64,000 nt of DNA from Delphinapterus leucas (lineage: Eukaryota; Chordata; Mammalia; Artiodactyla; Monodontidae), in the NCBI RefSeq assembly GCF_002288925.2, contig NW_022097993.1:13192122-13256121 (forward strand), given 5' to 3'. Position 1 is the first letter of the stretch, and each line of letters starts with the position of its first letter. The translations under genes and the position numbers were made by a program. A model generated the notes under the pieces. The model had not been told where the DNA came from, made no database searches, and saw nothing but the letters and a program-made list of their open reading frames with translations. Positions 33,039 through 43,439 of the stretch are shown one piece after another.

Positions 33039-35144
33039 ATGTCTGGAAGTAAGCGTAAAAGCAGCAGTGATGTAGCTGGTACTGCTAAAAAGCACCAAAC
33101 AATAACGATGGGGAAAAAAAGTGAAAATACTTGAGAGAGCAGAGTGAGGCAAAAAGATCATCCACGCCTCTCATTCTTATAACATGAATCATTCAACCAT
33201 CGGCAAGATTCTAAAGAACAAGGACAAGGTTATGGAATAGGTGAAGTGTGCTGTGCTGATGATGTTGACAGTAATATCGAAGAAGTGTGGAAAAGTGGTG
33301 TAGGATATGGAGAAACTGCTCATTGTGTGGATGCAGGATCATCATCAAGTCCCACCTCAGCTTAATGCTGATTCAAGAGGAAGCTAAAGGTCTTTATGAA
33401 CACTTGTAGAAGAAACACAGCAAAGAATCAGAGAGAGCATCTTTTAATGTCAGCCATGGCTGGTTTCACCGGTTCAAAGCTAGAGCCAAACATCACAGCG
33501 TAAAAGTAAGTGAAGAGGCAGCAAGTGCAGATATGGTAGCTGCCCAGGAAATTCCTGAAACACTTGGAGAAATTGTTGATGAAGGCACGTATTTACCCGA
33601 GCAGGTTTTTTAATAAATTTATTTATTTATTTATTTTTGGCTGCATTGGGTCTTCTTTAGTTGTGGTGAGCAGGGGCTGCTCTTTGTTGTTGTGCGTGGG
33701 CTTCTCATTGCGGTGGCTTCTCATTGTGGAGCATGGGCTCTAGCCATGTGGGCTTCAGTAGGTGTGGTACGTGGGCTCAGTAGTTGTGGCTCGCGGGCTT
33801 TGTTTGCTCCGTGGCATGTGGGATCTTCGTAGACCAGGGCTTGAACCTGTGTCCCCTGCATTGGCAGGCGGATTCTTAACCACTGCACCACCAGCAAAGC
33901 CCGTGAGCAGGTTTTTAATGTCGATGAGATAGGACTGTACTGGAAGAGGATGCCAGACTGAAGTTACATCAGTAAGGAGGAAAAGTTGATGGCAAGCAGC
34001 AAAGGAGAGACTAAATCTGTTGTATGGTGGCAAAGCTTCTGGTGATATGAAACTGAAGCCTCTCTTAGTTTATCATTCAGAGAACCCAAGAACCCTTAAA
34101 AACATAGCCAAAGGCTCTCTTCCTATTGTGTGGAAGAGTAACCCCAAAGCCTGGGTTACACAGGCCATTTTCCAGGACCAGTTTTTCCACCACTTCATCC
34201 CAGAGGTAGAGAAATATTGCTTGGAGAAGGATGTCCCAGTCAATGTTATTTTGCTGCTTGACAGTGCTTTGGGCAACCCCGCATTCTTGGACGACTTTCA
34301 TCCCAACATCAAAGTAGTGCATCTGCCACTGAATACTGCGTCACTCACCCAACCTATGGATGAGGGAGTTATAGCAACTTTCAAGAAATATTATTTACAT
34401 CACACTTTTTGTCAGGCAGTAAAGGTGAGTGACAAGTCAGGAACAACCTTGCAACAATTTTGGAAGGACTATAGCATCTGCAAGCCTATAAAAATTTTTG
34501 ATTTTGCTTAGCCTGAAGTTATGGCCATCACCATGAATGGAGTTTGGAAGAACCTTTACCTGCACTTTGTTCACTATTTTTGTGGATTTGAGAAGGTGGA
34601 TGAGGAGTCCAAATAGGTCTTCAGTAACGTAGTGATCCTCAGCAAGAAGCTGGAGCTAGATCTGCAAGAGGATGACTTCACTGAACTCCTTGCTGTGAAA
34701 CACAAGGAGCTTACTAATGAAGACCTGATGGAATTGGAAGCCCAGAGAAAGGACAAAGAAAGAAAAGAGGGAGAAGAAGTAACTGCAGAACCGAAGAGAT
34801 TCACGATGCAGGAAATGGCAAGGCAAATTTTCTTTATTTGAGGAGGCAATGTTAGTTTTTGAGGCACAGGACCTGAATGTAGGAGGGTACACGAAGGTTG
34901 CAGCAGCCATTCAGAATGCAATCCAGTGCTACCATGTCATCTATGATGAGAAAAATAGAGCTACTACCCAGACATCATTGGATCATTTTTTTCAAGAGGG
35001 TAGATAGAATTGAATCCAAAGGAACCAGAACCTGTGCCATCAATGTCAGGCATGAGTGAAATTGCAACTTGCTCTCCATCAGCTATTGCTGATGATCCTT
35101 CAGGTCTATCATCTCCCACCTCCTCTCCCTCCTCCAGTCAGTAA
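33039..35144 (+). pseudogene. Tigger transposase pseudogene (TIGD1-like)
   Basis: The start MSGSKRKSSSDVAG at 33039 opens the CENP-B-like DNA-binding region; a stop comes after 31 codons. The DDE domain is recognisable: FNVDEIGLYW (aspartate codon 33923-33925), LLLDSALGN (34260-34262; the usual residue after the aspartate is changed) and TQPMDEGVI (34359-34361). The longest open piece, 34020-34511 (163 codons), covers the second and third acidic positions. A later piece (34632-34841) has the Glu-rich ELLAVKHKELTNEDLMELEA stretch, and the frame ends at a stop near 35142-35144 after a Ser/Pro-rich tail. A SINE splits it between YLPE and QVFNVDE. Stops and frameshifts rule out activity; this is a transposon relic, not the host TIGD1 gene. 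Confidence 0.93.
33611..33904 (-). mobile_element. CHR-type SINE inside Tigger transposase
   Basis: Minus-strand copy: it opens with the reversed A/T-rich tail (taataaatttatttatttat), then tttttggctgcattgggtct, and ends with the reversed head (caccaccagcaaagccc). The target-site duplication gagcaggttttt lies at 33599-33610 and 33905-33916. It is younger than the Tigger. Confidence 0.95.
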
Positions 35145-35431
35145 CTCTTCTTGCCTGCTCACTCGATGCCAGCTCCTGTATCCCAGCTGTTGTACTGCAC
35201 TACTGTACTTTTCAAGATACTGTACTGGAAGATTAAAAAGGTTTCTTTATTTTTGTGTTTGTTTGTTATGTATTATTTGTGTGAAAAGTATTATAAACCT
35301 ATTACAGTACAGTATTATATAGCCGATTGTGTTAGTTGGGTACCTAGGCTAACTTTGTTGGACTTACGAACAAATTAGACTTATGAATGCACTCTCAGAA
35401 TGGAACTCGTTTGTATGTAGGGGACTTACTG

Positions 35432-35640
35432 TAGGCAGAGGAACTGAGTAGAAATTTTTCCAAAGAAGACATCCAGGTGGCTACCAGGCACAAGAAAAGA
35501 TGCTCAACGTCACCAATCATCAGGGAAATAAAATCAAAACTACAGTGAGGTATCACGTCACACCTTTCTAAATAGTTATTATCAAAAATGACAAGAAAAG
35601 TAAATGTTGGTGTGGAGACATGGGCAGAAATACGAGCTTT
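35432..35640 (+). mobile_element. L1-C, last segment
   Basis: It continues ORF2 after the Tigger (ggcagaggaactgagtagaa, caaagaagacatccaggtgg) and breaks off near 35640 without reaching the L1 3' end, so L1-C lost its 3'UTR. Confidence 0.85.
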
Positions 35641-35644
35641 TGCT

Positions 35645-35760
35645 TTCATTATATGTTACTTAATTTTCTAAGACTTTGATTCTCAACTGTTAAATGTGGA
35701 TAATCATATTTCTTACCACACAAGCCTGTGTAAGATGTGACTTTTTTTAAAACTAAAGTG
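35645..35760 (+). repeat. MIR remnant (3' part)
   Basis: Decayed ttaattttctaagactttga...ttctcaactgttaaatgtgg and a cacacaagcctgtgtaagatg block follow the MIR order in plus orientation. Confidence 0.55.
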
Positions 35761-36110
35761 CTTAAGAAAACATGGCATAGTTAACAGAGAAGGAATAGCA
35801 ATTGCTATTATTATAAACCACTTTCAGACAGCTATTTCCAGTTTGATTATCTGTAAAGATGCCAGCAGCATTTTTTTCCTGAAAATTCTTAAATACATAT
35901 TTCAACAAACTGAAACATGATTAATTAAAATTGGAGTTTCAGAGAATATTTGCACCTGCAAGTATTTCTGTTGTGCTGTATATATGTGACCAAACATACT
36001 TAAGGAGTTTTACCTGTTATTTTGGCATAACAAACCATAACACAAAACATTGATAAAACTACATTGACACATTGTTAATAATCAGAAGTCACTTATTTAG
36101 ATTTGAAGTC
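35761..36110. other. Unassigned AT-rich sequence
   Basis: No recognised repeat or gene. Confidence 0.4.
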
Positions 36111-36114
36111 AGTT

Positions 36115-36262
36115 TTAGATTTTATCTTATTTACCTGTGCCCCTCTGGTAAAGTGTTAAATCTCTATGAACCTCTGTCTCTTCCTCTCTAAAATGAGAGT
36201 AATGCAATAAGCATATCATGAGTATTTATGATGATTAAATAAAATAGTATATTTAAATCAAA
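36115..36262 (+). repeat. MIR remnant
   Basis: The blocks ttatttacctgtgcccctct, ctctaaaatgagagtaatgc and atgattaaataaaatagtat match the MIR 3' half in order, with strong decay. Confidence 0.6.
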
Positions 36263-36279
36263 AGTCATATACTAGACAT

Positions 36280-36308
36280 CACACACACACACACACACAC
36301 ACACACAG
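36280..36308. repeat. (CA)n microsatellite
   Basis: An uninterrupted run of about 14 CA units. Confidence 0.95.
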
Positions 36309-36448
36309 ATTTTCATTAGGAGGGTATTAAAAAAACTCAGTAACAGTGTTTGCCTTTAGGTAAAGGAACTGGGTAGCTGGAAAACAAGTTGGGCAGAATG
36401 AATTTCTTTCTACTTTTAAAAATAAAATTTAAAAAATTATGATTCACT

Positions 36449-37465
36449 TTTTTTTCAGTTTCATTGAGATACAATTGACATAAATCTCTGTATAAGATTA
36501 AGGCTGGCCTTCCCTGGTGGCACAGTGGTTGAGAGTCTGCCTGCCGATGCGGGGGGCACGGGTTTGTGCCCTGGTCCAGGAAGATCCCACAGGCCGCTGA
36601 GCCTGCGTGTCCGGAGCCTGTGCTCCGCGAGGGGAGAAGCCACAACAGTGAGAGGGCCGTGTACCACAAAAAAAAAAAAAAAAAAAAAAAAAGATTAAGG
36701 TCTATGGCACAATGGTTTGACATATATATGATGAAAGGATTACTGCAGTAAGTTTGGTTAGCATACAGTATCCCTTACAGATAAAGTACAAAGAAACAGC
36801 AAAAAGATATTTTTTCCCTTTGGGATGATGACTCAGGATTTATTTTCTTAAATTTTTTTTATAGTTAACACATACAGTAATGTTAACTATAGTCATTATG
36901 CTGTACATTACATCCCAAATACTTATAACTGGAAATTTGTGCCTTTGGACCACTTTCCTTGAATTTCCCTTCTCCCCACCCCCTGCTGCTGGTAACCACA
37001 AATCTGTTCTCTTTTTCTATTACTTTGGGTTTTTTAAATTTTTCTTTTTATATCTCACATATAAGTGAAATCATATGGTATTGGTCTTTCTCTGTCTGAC
37101 TTACAACACTTAGCATAATACCCTCCAAGTCCATCCATGTTTTCACAGATGGCTCGATTTCATTCTTTTATATGTTTGATTAATATTCCATTGAATATAT
37201 GTACCACGTCTTTATCCATTCTGCTGATGGACACTTAGGTTGCTTTAATACCTAGGGTAATGTTGCAATGAACATTGGGGTGCATATATCTTTTTGAATT
37301 AATGTTTTTGTTTTCTTCACATAAATACCCAGAAGTGGAGTACCTGGATTGTATGATGGTTCTATTTTTAATCTTTTGAAGAACTTCCATACTTTGTCCC
37401 ATTGTGGCTGTACCAATTTATATCCCACCAAAAGTGAACAAAGATTTCTTTTTCCTTTCATTTAT
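36449..37465 (-). mobile_element. Old L1M fragment, minus strand, with nested SINE
   Basis: It starts tttcagtttcattgagatac, a hallmark of the reversed 3'UTR of older L1M families. It then runs antisense through 3'UTR and ORF2 C-terminus (gtccatccatgttttcacag, gcttgctttaat-like block, cattgtggctgtaccaattt). It ends near 37465. The SINE at 36504-36690 interrupts it. Confidence 0.85.
36504..36690 (+). mobile_element. CHR-type SINE (short form, internally deleted)
   Basis: The head ccttccctggtggcacagtgg is intact, but the middle block jumps from ccacaggccgc straight to tgagcctgcgtgtccg, omitting about 30 bp that sister copies have. The A tail runs to 36690. The target-site duplication aagattaagg is at 36494-36503 and 36691-36700. 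Confidence 0.94.
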
Positions 37466-37549
37466 TCATCTTGAATGCCAACTACACTCAATGTCAAACA
37501 CATCCCAATATCAAGGCTTTAATATTTGCTTTGTCTGAAGTGTTTTTTC

Positions 37550-37815
37550 TCAGATATTCACTTGATTGATTTTATCTTCCTTGATCATCCTTAAAAATAG
37601 TAACTGAATCAGGCTACCCATTATCCTGTTTGCCACTATCTGATTCTTTATAATATAGCTATATTTGCTTATCGTTTTATTATCTACTTTTACTGTGAGA
37701 ATATGAGATTCACATGGGTAGGGGCTTATTTGTTTGTTTATAGCTATGTAACCAGAGCCTTGAATTATGTGTGACATATTGCATGTGATCATAAATATGC
37801 TTGGCTAAATGATTT
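37550..37815 (+). repeat. L2 3' end remnant
   Basis: The order gagaatatgagattcacatg, gggtaggggcttatttgttt, atagctatgtaaccagagcc and ttaataaata follows the L2 3' end in plus orientation. Confidence 0.5.
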
Positions 37816-37889
37816 AATAAATAATGTCATATCACAATATGTGGTATCCATTTATGCTGGTCATTAAATATCCTTTTCCAATATTCTTT

Positions 37890-38075
37890 AATGTTGATAT
37901 GTTATTTCTTGTTTATGAAAATGTAATATATTCCTTGCTTTGATTTCAATATTTGGACGTTTCCAAATAATGCTATAATGAACATCTTTGTACATGAATG
38001 TTATTGCCTAATTCTGATTGTTTCCTTAGCATAAAATCTAGAGTAGAATAGCTTGATCAAACAATTAACATTTTA
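37890..38075 (-). mobile_element. Ancient L1M fragment, minus strand
   Basis: Blocks aataatgctataatgaacat, ctttgtacatgaatgtt and gtagaatagcttgatcaaa match the reversed ORF2 C-terminus or 3'UTR of old L1M elements. Confidence 0.6.
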
Positions 38076-38505
38076 GGACATTAAATATTTTGACACAGCA
38101 GGAGATTCACTGGCAACAGCTAGTCCAGTATCCTGCTGCTAATAAGAACATAAGAGACATTTAATTGAATGTATAGATTTTTAGTGAAGGCATAGGGTGA
38201 GATGCAGAAGGAGTTCAGAGAAATTTGGTAGTCTAGGGTACTCTGGAGTAAGTATTTGTACACAGAAGTTAAAACCCATGAGCTTGATCAACTATCAACT
38301 ACACAATTATGCAGAGGGATAGGTTATTACCATTGTGGATGGGTGTGTCAAAACAGCAAGAAAAGAATAATGGTTTAAGGTAGGTTTGGGGATAGCCCTT
38401 GGCTGTTTATACAGGAGCCAATAACTGCCTGAATAGACAACAGATGAAATGCCCAATAAACAAAAATGATACTTTACTTTACACTATGAGACAATCAAGA
38501 TTAAT
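38076..38505. other. Unassigned sequence
   Basis: No gene or repeat recognised. Confidence 0.4.
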
Positions 38506-38520
38506 AGTAACCTAAAGGGG

Positions 38521-38881
38521 GGCTTCCCTGGTGGTGCAGTGGTTGAGAATCTGCCTGCTAATGCAGGGGACACGGGTTCGAGCCCTGGTCTGGGAGGATC
38601 CCATATGCCACGGAGCAACTAGGCCCGTGAGCCACAACTACTGAGCCTGCGCGTCTGGAGCCTGTGCTCCGCAACAAGAGAGGCCGTGATAGTGAGAGGC
38701 CTGCGCACCACGATGAAGAGTGGGCCCCGCTTGCCACAACTAGAGAAAGCCCCTGCACAGATACGAAGACCCAACACAGCAAAAATCAATTAATTAATTA
38801 ATAAATTCCTACCCCCAATATCTTCTAAAAAAACAAACTTTACCAAAATAGCAGGCCCCTTAATTATTAAAAAAAAAAAAA
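38521..38881 (+). mobile_element. CHR-type SINE with extra 3' sequence (possible 3' transduction)
   Basis: The SINE body starts ggcttccctggtggtgcagt, has box B ggttcgagccc, and reaches its normal end at gacccaacacagcaaaaatc plus (AATT)n near 38808. About 62 bp of non-SINE sequence follows (from ttcctacccccaatatcttc to ccttaattatt), and only then a 12-base A tail. The 15-bp target-site duplication agtaacctaaagggg lies at 38506-38520 and 38882-38896, outside the extra piece, so the extra piece arrived with the SINE. Confidence 0.93.
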
Positions 38882-38896
38882 AGTAACCTAAAGGGG

Positions 38897-39139
38897 TTTC
38901 TAGTGATTGTGCTATTTAGCTGAATATATGTAAACAAAATTGCTACCTAATGGTACATTATTTAGCATAAGGAAGTTACAAACTAAAATTATGTTTCTGT
39001 AAACCATTCATTATTTCATAAATATAGGAGTATTTAATTCTCCCACCTTATATTATTAACAGGTACATATTAAGTGTTTAAAAATTTTCTCTGCTTTCCA
39101 AACGAATCTCAGATTCACTTAAGCTTGCTAGTAAATTAA
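38897..39139. other. Unassigned AT-rich sequence
   Basis: Nothing recognised. Confidence 0.4.
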
Positions 39140-39640
39140 TCAACACTGTACTATCCATTCATTAAACACCTGATAAGTGCAAAAGACTGTGCTTGATGTC
39201 ATCTGAGCTACATTCCTGCCCTTAGAAGATTTTAATCTCTTTGGGAAGAAGGGATATAACTAAAGGAAATAACAAAATAAATGTTTAAGAAAAGAGAAAA
39301 CATTGCAGTAAATAGTATTAGCATCCCTACAACAGAGACAGAAATGCGGCCTGAATTTGAAAGGGAGAAGGATAGCCTAATTTGAAGTTCCAGGGAAAAC
39401 TCTGTAGGGAAGGTGGGATAAGCAGGATTTAGGTTAAGCCAGTGGAAGAAAATGGACTTGTCAGGAGAAATAGCTACTAAAAAATGTGATCAAATGTAAA
39501 GAAAAGAAGTAGGAAAGGCCAACAATGTCCACCTCATGAAGAATAAAAGAATTTGGCTGAAGTGGATGATAAGTGTAGACAATCAAAGGCAGAGGACATT
39601 GGAAGACATGACAGATATACATAGAATACCAGGTTAAGAC
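39140..39640 (-). repeat. L2 remnant, minus strand
   Basis: The blocks tccattcattaaacacctga, taagtgcaaaagactgtgct and cctgcccttagaagatttta match the reversed L2 3' end; the gaattt-gaaagg-ggaag run to about 39640 fits upstream L2 sequence in antisense. Confidence 0.6.
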
Positions 39641-40326
39641 AAATAATAGAAGACTAATAAAAGGGACTTTGACTTCTAAAATGATTTTTCCTAAACATTA
39701 TGCATGTGACATTTTAACACGGATCCACATGCTTTCATAGAGAATTGTAAAGACGGGTTAATCCATGAATGAAGCTAATTGACACTAAATGATTTCTTTC
39801 ATCTTAAACCAGAAGGTTCATAAAATGTTTAGACATTTAGTTCATTGCCATGTTCAAAGCACATTTAGGAGAAGGACACTGTACAAGCGCTGGGATGGAC
39901 CCAGCATAATTTAATGGGGTAACAACATTTCATAAACTCCAAGGTTGTGATTCTTAATCCTGCTCTTATAGTTAACACAGCATGTGGTGTTTCTGCATTA
40001 ATTTCTCTAGTTATAAAATAGCTGTTTCCCACAACTCTCAAGGGGATCCTACAAAATCAATTGAATAACGACAGATAAGTACTTTGAGCTTCTTAGAGAG
40101 AAAACTAAATCTTATAATTGCCTTCTTCAACCACCTTCATTTTATTTTATAGAGTGAACTGGAGTACATATAAGAGATGGATTAATCTTATCTCCCTTCA
40201 TTTTTTTCTTGGTAAATTGCACAAAAAAGGAATTGTTACAGAAATGTAGCATACAAAATTTTTGTTCATAAATGATAAATATATCACATAATTATTAACA
40301 AAATCACTCTTTTGACACATTTAAGA
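39641..40326. other. Unassigned sequence
   Basis: No gene signal or confident repeat. Confidence 0.4.
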
Positions 40327-40340
40327 ATTGAGGCATAACT

Positions 40341-40401
40341 TTTTAATTTTATTTTATTTATTCTTTTATACATGTTCTTATTAGTTATCCATTTTATACA
40401 T
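40341..40401 (-). mobile_element. 61-bp L1 micro-insertion
   Basis: The insert reads as the reverse complement of the last bases of an L1-B-type 3'UTR (reversed tail ttttaattttattttattta, then ttattagttatccattttat). It is flanked by the 14-bp duplication attgaggcataact at 40327-40340 and 40402-40415. It is therefore an extremely 5'-truncated L1 insertion. Confidence 0.85.
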
Positions 40402-40415
40402 ATTGAGGCATAACT

Positions 40416-41370
40416 CTTTATAATCAAAAATTATACATATAACATACCTGATGTACGCTTTTATGTTATAATTCACCTTTAGAATAATTTGTACATGGTC
40501 TTTTAGTTTCCAGAAGAGATAATGGATTTTCACTGATTCACCTATATTTGCTTTTTTGTTGCAGATTCAAGTTTTCTCCATGGCACATATTTTTAAAAAT
40601 ATCTGTTTAAATTTAAATGTGCTATCCTTGGACATAGCACAGTTTTCAGTGTAGCACTTACAAGTTTATTGTACCTGTTAAGGCTATTTTGGGTACATGC
40701 AATAGAAAGCAATAGACCCTGGCCTACTTAACTAAGTATAAGGAGATTTGTTATGAGGTTTCATGATACTCAAAAGGCAATGAAAAAGCAGATAAGCAAA
40801 GCCTCTGCAAGGGCAGGTGCTAGAATGGCTCCAGGGACAAAGAATTCCTAGCGTTATGACGAAAGCATTGCCATCAGGTTGCCTCGTCTCTCCTGAGATT
40901 CCAGTCTGTATATTTCTGTCTATGATCAGAATTCCTGGGCTGCGGGTAAATTTCACTGGCCCACTTTGAATCTAACCCACAACGGTTTGACTCAGTCAAG
41001 TGCAGAGGGCAGGCTCAGGTGTTTGGGGCTGTATCCAGAGCAGAAAGATTTGTTAGGTTTCCAGGACCCACAACTGTATTTCTCATGATCAAAGACATTT
41101 TTGGCTCTGCTATTATATATATACTCTTCTCCAGTATATGCTAAAGGGGATTTGAGTAAAACACCTTTAATGATAGTAAGTTTTGTTGGAAGCATAAAAG
41201 AAGGCATCTCCTGAGGACTAGGAAAAACAAATTTGTCAGGAGTTAAACCAATCTGTACAAAAGTCACTTAAAATTTTTGAATGGTTACTACTCTTGAAAA
41301 AAGATTTGAAAAGTGAAATATTATAGAAAGTAAAACACAAGAAGTAGATAGGTCAACTCTATTTCAATTT
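40416..41370. other. Unassigned sequence
   Basis: No coding exon or confident repeat. Minus-strand ORFs of 74 and 91 codons (40732-40956, 40992-41267) have no recognisable domain. Confidence 0.4.
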
Positions 41371-41387
41371 AAAAAGGCAATAAATAG

Positions 41388-41595
41388 GGCTTCCCTGGTG
41401 GCGCAGTGGTGGAGAGTCCGCCTGCCGATGCAGGGGACATGGGTTCGTGCCCCGGTCTGGGAAGATCCCACATGCCACGGAGCGGCTGGGCCCGTGAGCC
41501 ATGGCCGCTGAGCCTGTGCGTCCTGAGCCTGTGCTCTGCAGTGGGAGAGACCACAGCAGTGAGAGACCCGTATACGGCAAAAAAAAAAAAAAAAA
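41388..41595 (+). mobile_element. CHR-type SINE (short form)
   Basis: A well-preserved copy with head ggcttccctggtggcgcagt, the box B like ggttcgtgccc block and an A tail. The 17-bp target-site duplication aaaaaggcaataaatag is perfect (41371-41387 and 41596-41612). High preservation suggests the youngest class of SINE here. Confidence 0.97.
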
Positions 41596-41612
41596 AAAAA
41601 GGCAATAAATAG

Positions 41613-43104
41613 AGAAATAAAGAAAACAATGGTATAAGAGCTAAATTCCGGTATGTCATATAAAGTAACTGAAAATCTACTTAATAAATATACTAAGGAC
41701 CTTAGGTGTATGTATAAAAATACTGAAAACACATAACACATAATACATAATATGAAAGAAACATTTTAGCATAAGTCAGCTAATATCACTTCATACATAG
41801 CATGGAAACTTTTAAAGGAAGGAGTCTGGAACTGGATTATTCAAATTGTTTTCTTAATTAGAAGAGATGGAGCAGACATGATGGAGGACTATACCTGCAT
41901 ACCAAGGAGGTGTGCGACTGGATGGGAATCCATGGATCTGTGGGTGGATCACAGGACAGAACATTTGAATAAATGGAAAGAAAACCATAACTGATGTCAC
42001 TCTGGAAGTAGATGAAAGCTCTCTCAGACCCACAGATGCTTCCAAAATACAGATTGTGAAAGTGTCACAGAAACAAGATATAGCAGTAATGCAGAACTTC
42101 AAATGTCTTGACATCTGGTGGAAGTCATGTTTTGCTAAAAGCAACAAATCTGATAAATTCAGTAGTGGTGGATAATGTGTTCTCCTCAATAATGTCACCC
42201 CCATATGTCTCAGCGTTCTCCCACACAGACTCATCCTCCTACCCCACTCAGACCTGTGCACCTCCATCCAGGAACCCCAATCACATGTATGCACACCCCT
42301 CAGGCTACAGATGCTCTCTTCCATGCTGGCTTTCACTAGCACCTGGATCTTTCCTAAGAAGATGGTTGCACCTTTAGTTTCTTAGGGTTTATGTAATGCA
42401 GGATGTGGAGGCCCGTTGGACAATCTCTTGCTTCATTTTTGCTATTTCTAGACCATTAAAACCCAAAGCTCATATTAATAGGCATACTCTGCTTTGATGC
42501 TTAATCAGGCTTTACCACATGGATCCTTCTCTCACCTCTGTCATCTACCCACCACTTGTCAATACCCCACTCCCAGAACCATCCTCGTCCATGTCTCTGA
42601 CCCTGGTTAACAGTTTTACCCTGTGTCTTAAGCTTTGCCATTATTCTGGCTTTCTCACGGGTAACCTTAGAGCATTCTGAATCTCATCTCTTTGTCTTCA
42701 ATTTCTGAGATTCTTTTTCCTTTCCCAGAGCAGTCACTCCACACATTTCACAGTCTGGAGTGGGTTTTTTGTGACAATATATTTGCATCTGGAGTCTGAT
42801 ATTCTACTCTCTATTTCTTCAAGTTGCTCACTCCTTTAGTATCTGTTTTCTGACTACAGTGAGAAAGCTTATATTTGACTAACTTATTTTTCCCAGCTTA
42901 ACAGGAAGAGTCCGTCTTTGCTAATTTTCCACCCAGCCAGATCCTGTTACTCATCTACTCATCCATTCTCTTGTCAATTGTCTCACCTCCCAAGGCTCCT
43001 TCCTTCACCAGCTCTCATCTGGCCAGTTAACGATCTATTTTCTCCATTTGTATCTAGGCTGTTGAGCAGAGAGAGGAAAAACTCACACTTTGCAGATTTT
43101 TGTG
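41613..43104. other. Unassigned sequence
   Basis: No repeat was recognised. The longest ORF is 162 codons on the minus strand (41854-42342), overlapped by an 89-codon plus-strand ORF; neither shows a domain, signal peptide or coding-like composition that I can identify. Confidence 0.4.
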
Positions 43105-43146
43105 ATTAAAGACTCAGACTTTCTAATTAAAGACTCAGACTTTCTA
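43105..43146. repeat. 21-bp tandem duplication
   Basis: The unit attaaagactcagactttct plus a is present twice without a gap (43105-43125, 43126-43146), identical in both copies. Confidence 0.9.
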
Positions 43147-43439
43147 ATCTCGTCTTGGCCCTAAAAAGTGCCCAAGATTCCTGTATGTGATACTAATCTC
43201 TCACTACAGGTGCCGTGTTCAACCTTCATTCATGGTGAGACCCAAACACATCATCCCCCCTCTACTTCAAAGAGAAAATAGAGGATTTAACTGAGAAGTT
43301 CTTAATATTTCTCGTTCCTCAAATATTTTGCTGGGACTAACACAACTCCTTACCAAAAGTGACTTTGAAGAGTAAGGACTGTTATTGTCTTACTTAAGAA
43401 AAAGCTCTAACGTAGGTGATTCCAGGGTTAGTTCAGCTG

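Larger units (their letters stand above)
32834..35431 (+). mobile_element. Tigger-family DNA transposon (TIGD1-like), with nested SINE
   Basis: A pogo/Tigger member of the Tc1/mariner superfamily, moved by cut-and-paste. Terminal inverted repeats: left cagtaagacccctacatatg, right end the reverse complement of cagtaagtcccctacataca. The ends are flanked by TA on both sides (32832-32833 and 35432-35433), the expected target duplication. Without the 294-bp SINE the element is about 2.3 kb, the size of an autonomous copy. It interrupts L1-C exactly: the sequence on both sides rejoins as ORF2 aaaaaTAggcagag. Transposase remnants fill 33039-35144. Confidence 0.96.
28610..35640 (+). pseudogene. L1-C ORF2 pseudogene, split by two later insertions
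   Basis: ORF2 pieces lie at 28610-30019, 31097-32831 and 35434-35640. Landmarks in order: the endonuclease start, SDHNGMKLEINYW near 29256-29295, a damaged SPGPDG block near 29955, a GFILGIEE block near 31320, and FADDMTLC at about 31728-31750, where the following ENP block is altered. The last piece (35434-35640) matches the region after the insertion site (KFFQRRHP, then a decayed QVRYHVTP block). There are many stops. It is cut by the twin-primed L1 and by the Tigger element. Confidence 0.8.

Noticed and set aside
34020..34511. 163-codon transposase ORF that could be taken for a domesticated TIGD gene
   Set aside because: It sits between Tigger inverted repeats and TA duplications, the upstream frame has stops and a SINE, and the acidic-motif region is altered. 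It is a decayed transposon, not a host gene.
38521..38600. tRNA gene
   Set aside because: The box A and box B words belong to the tRNA-derived head of a SINE; the sequence does not fold as a full tRNA cloverleaf by eye, and the same head occurs in all eight SINE copies.
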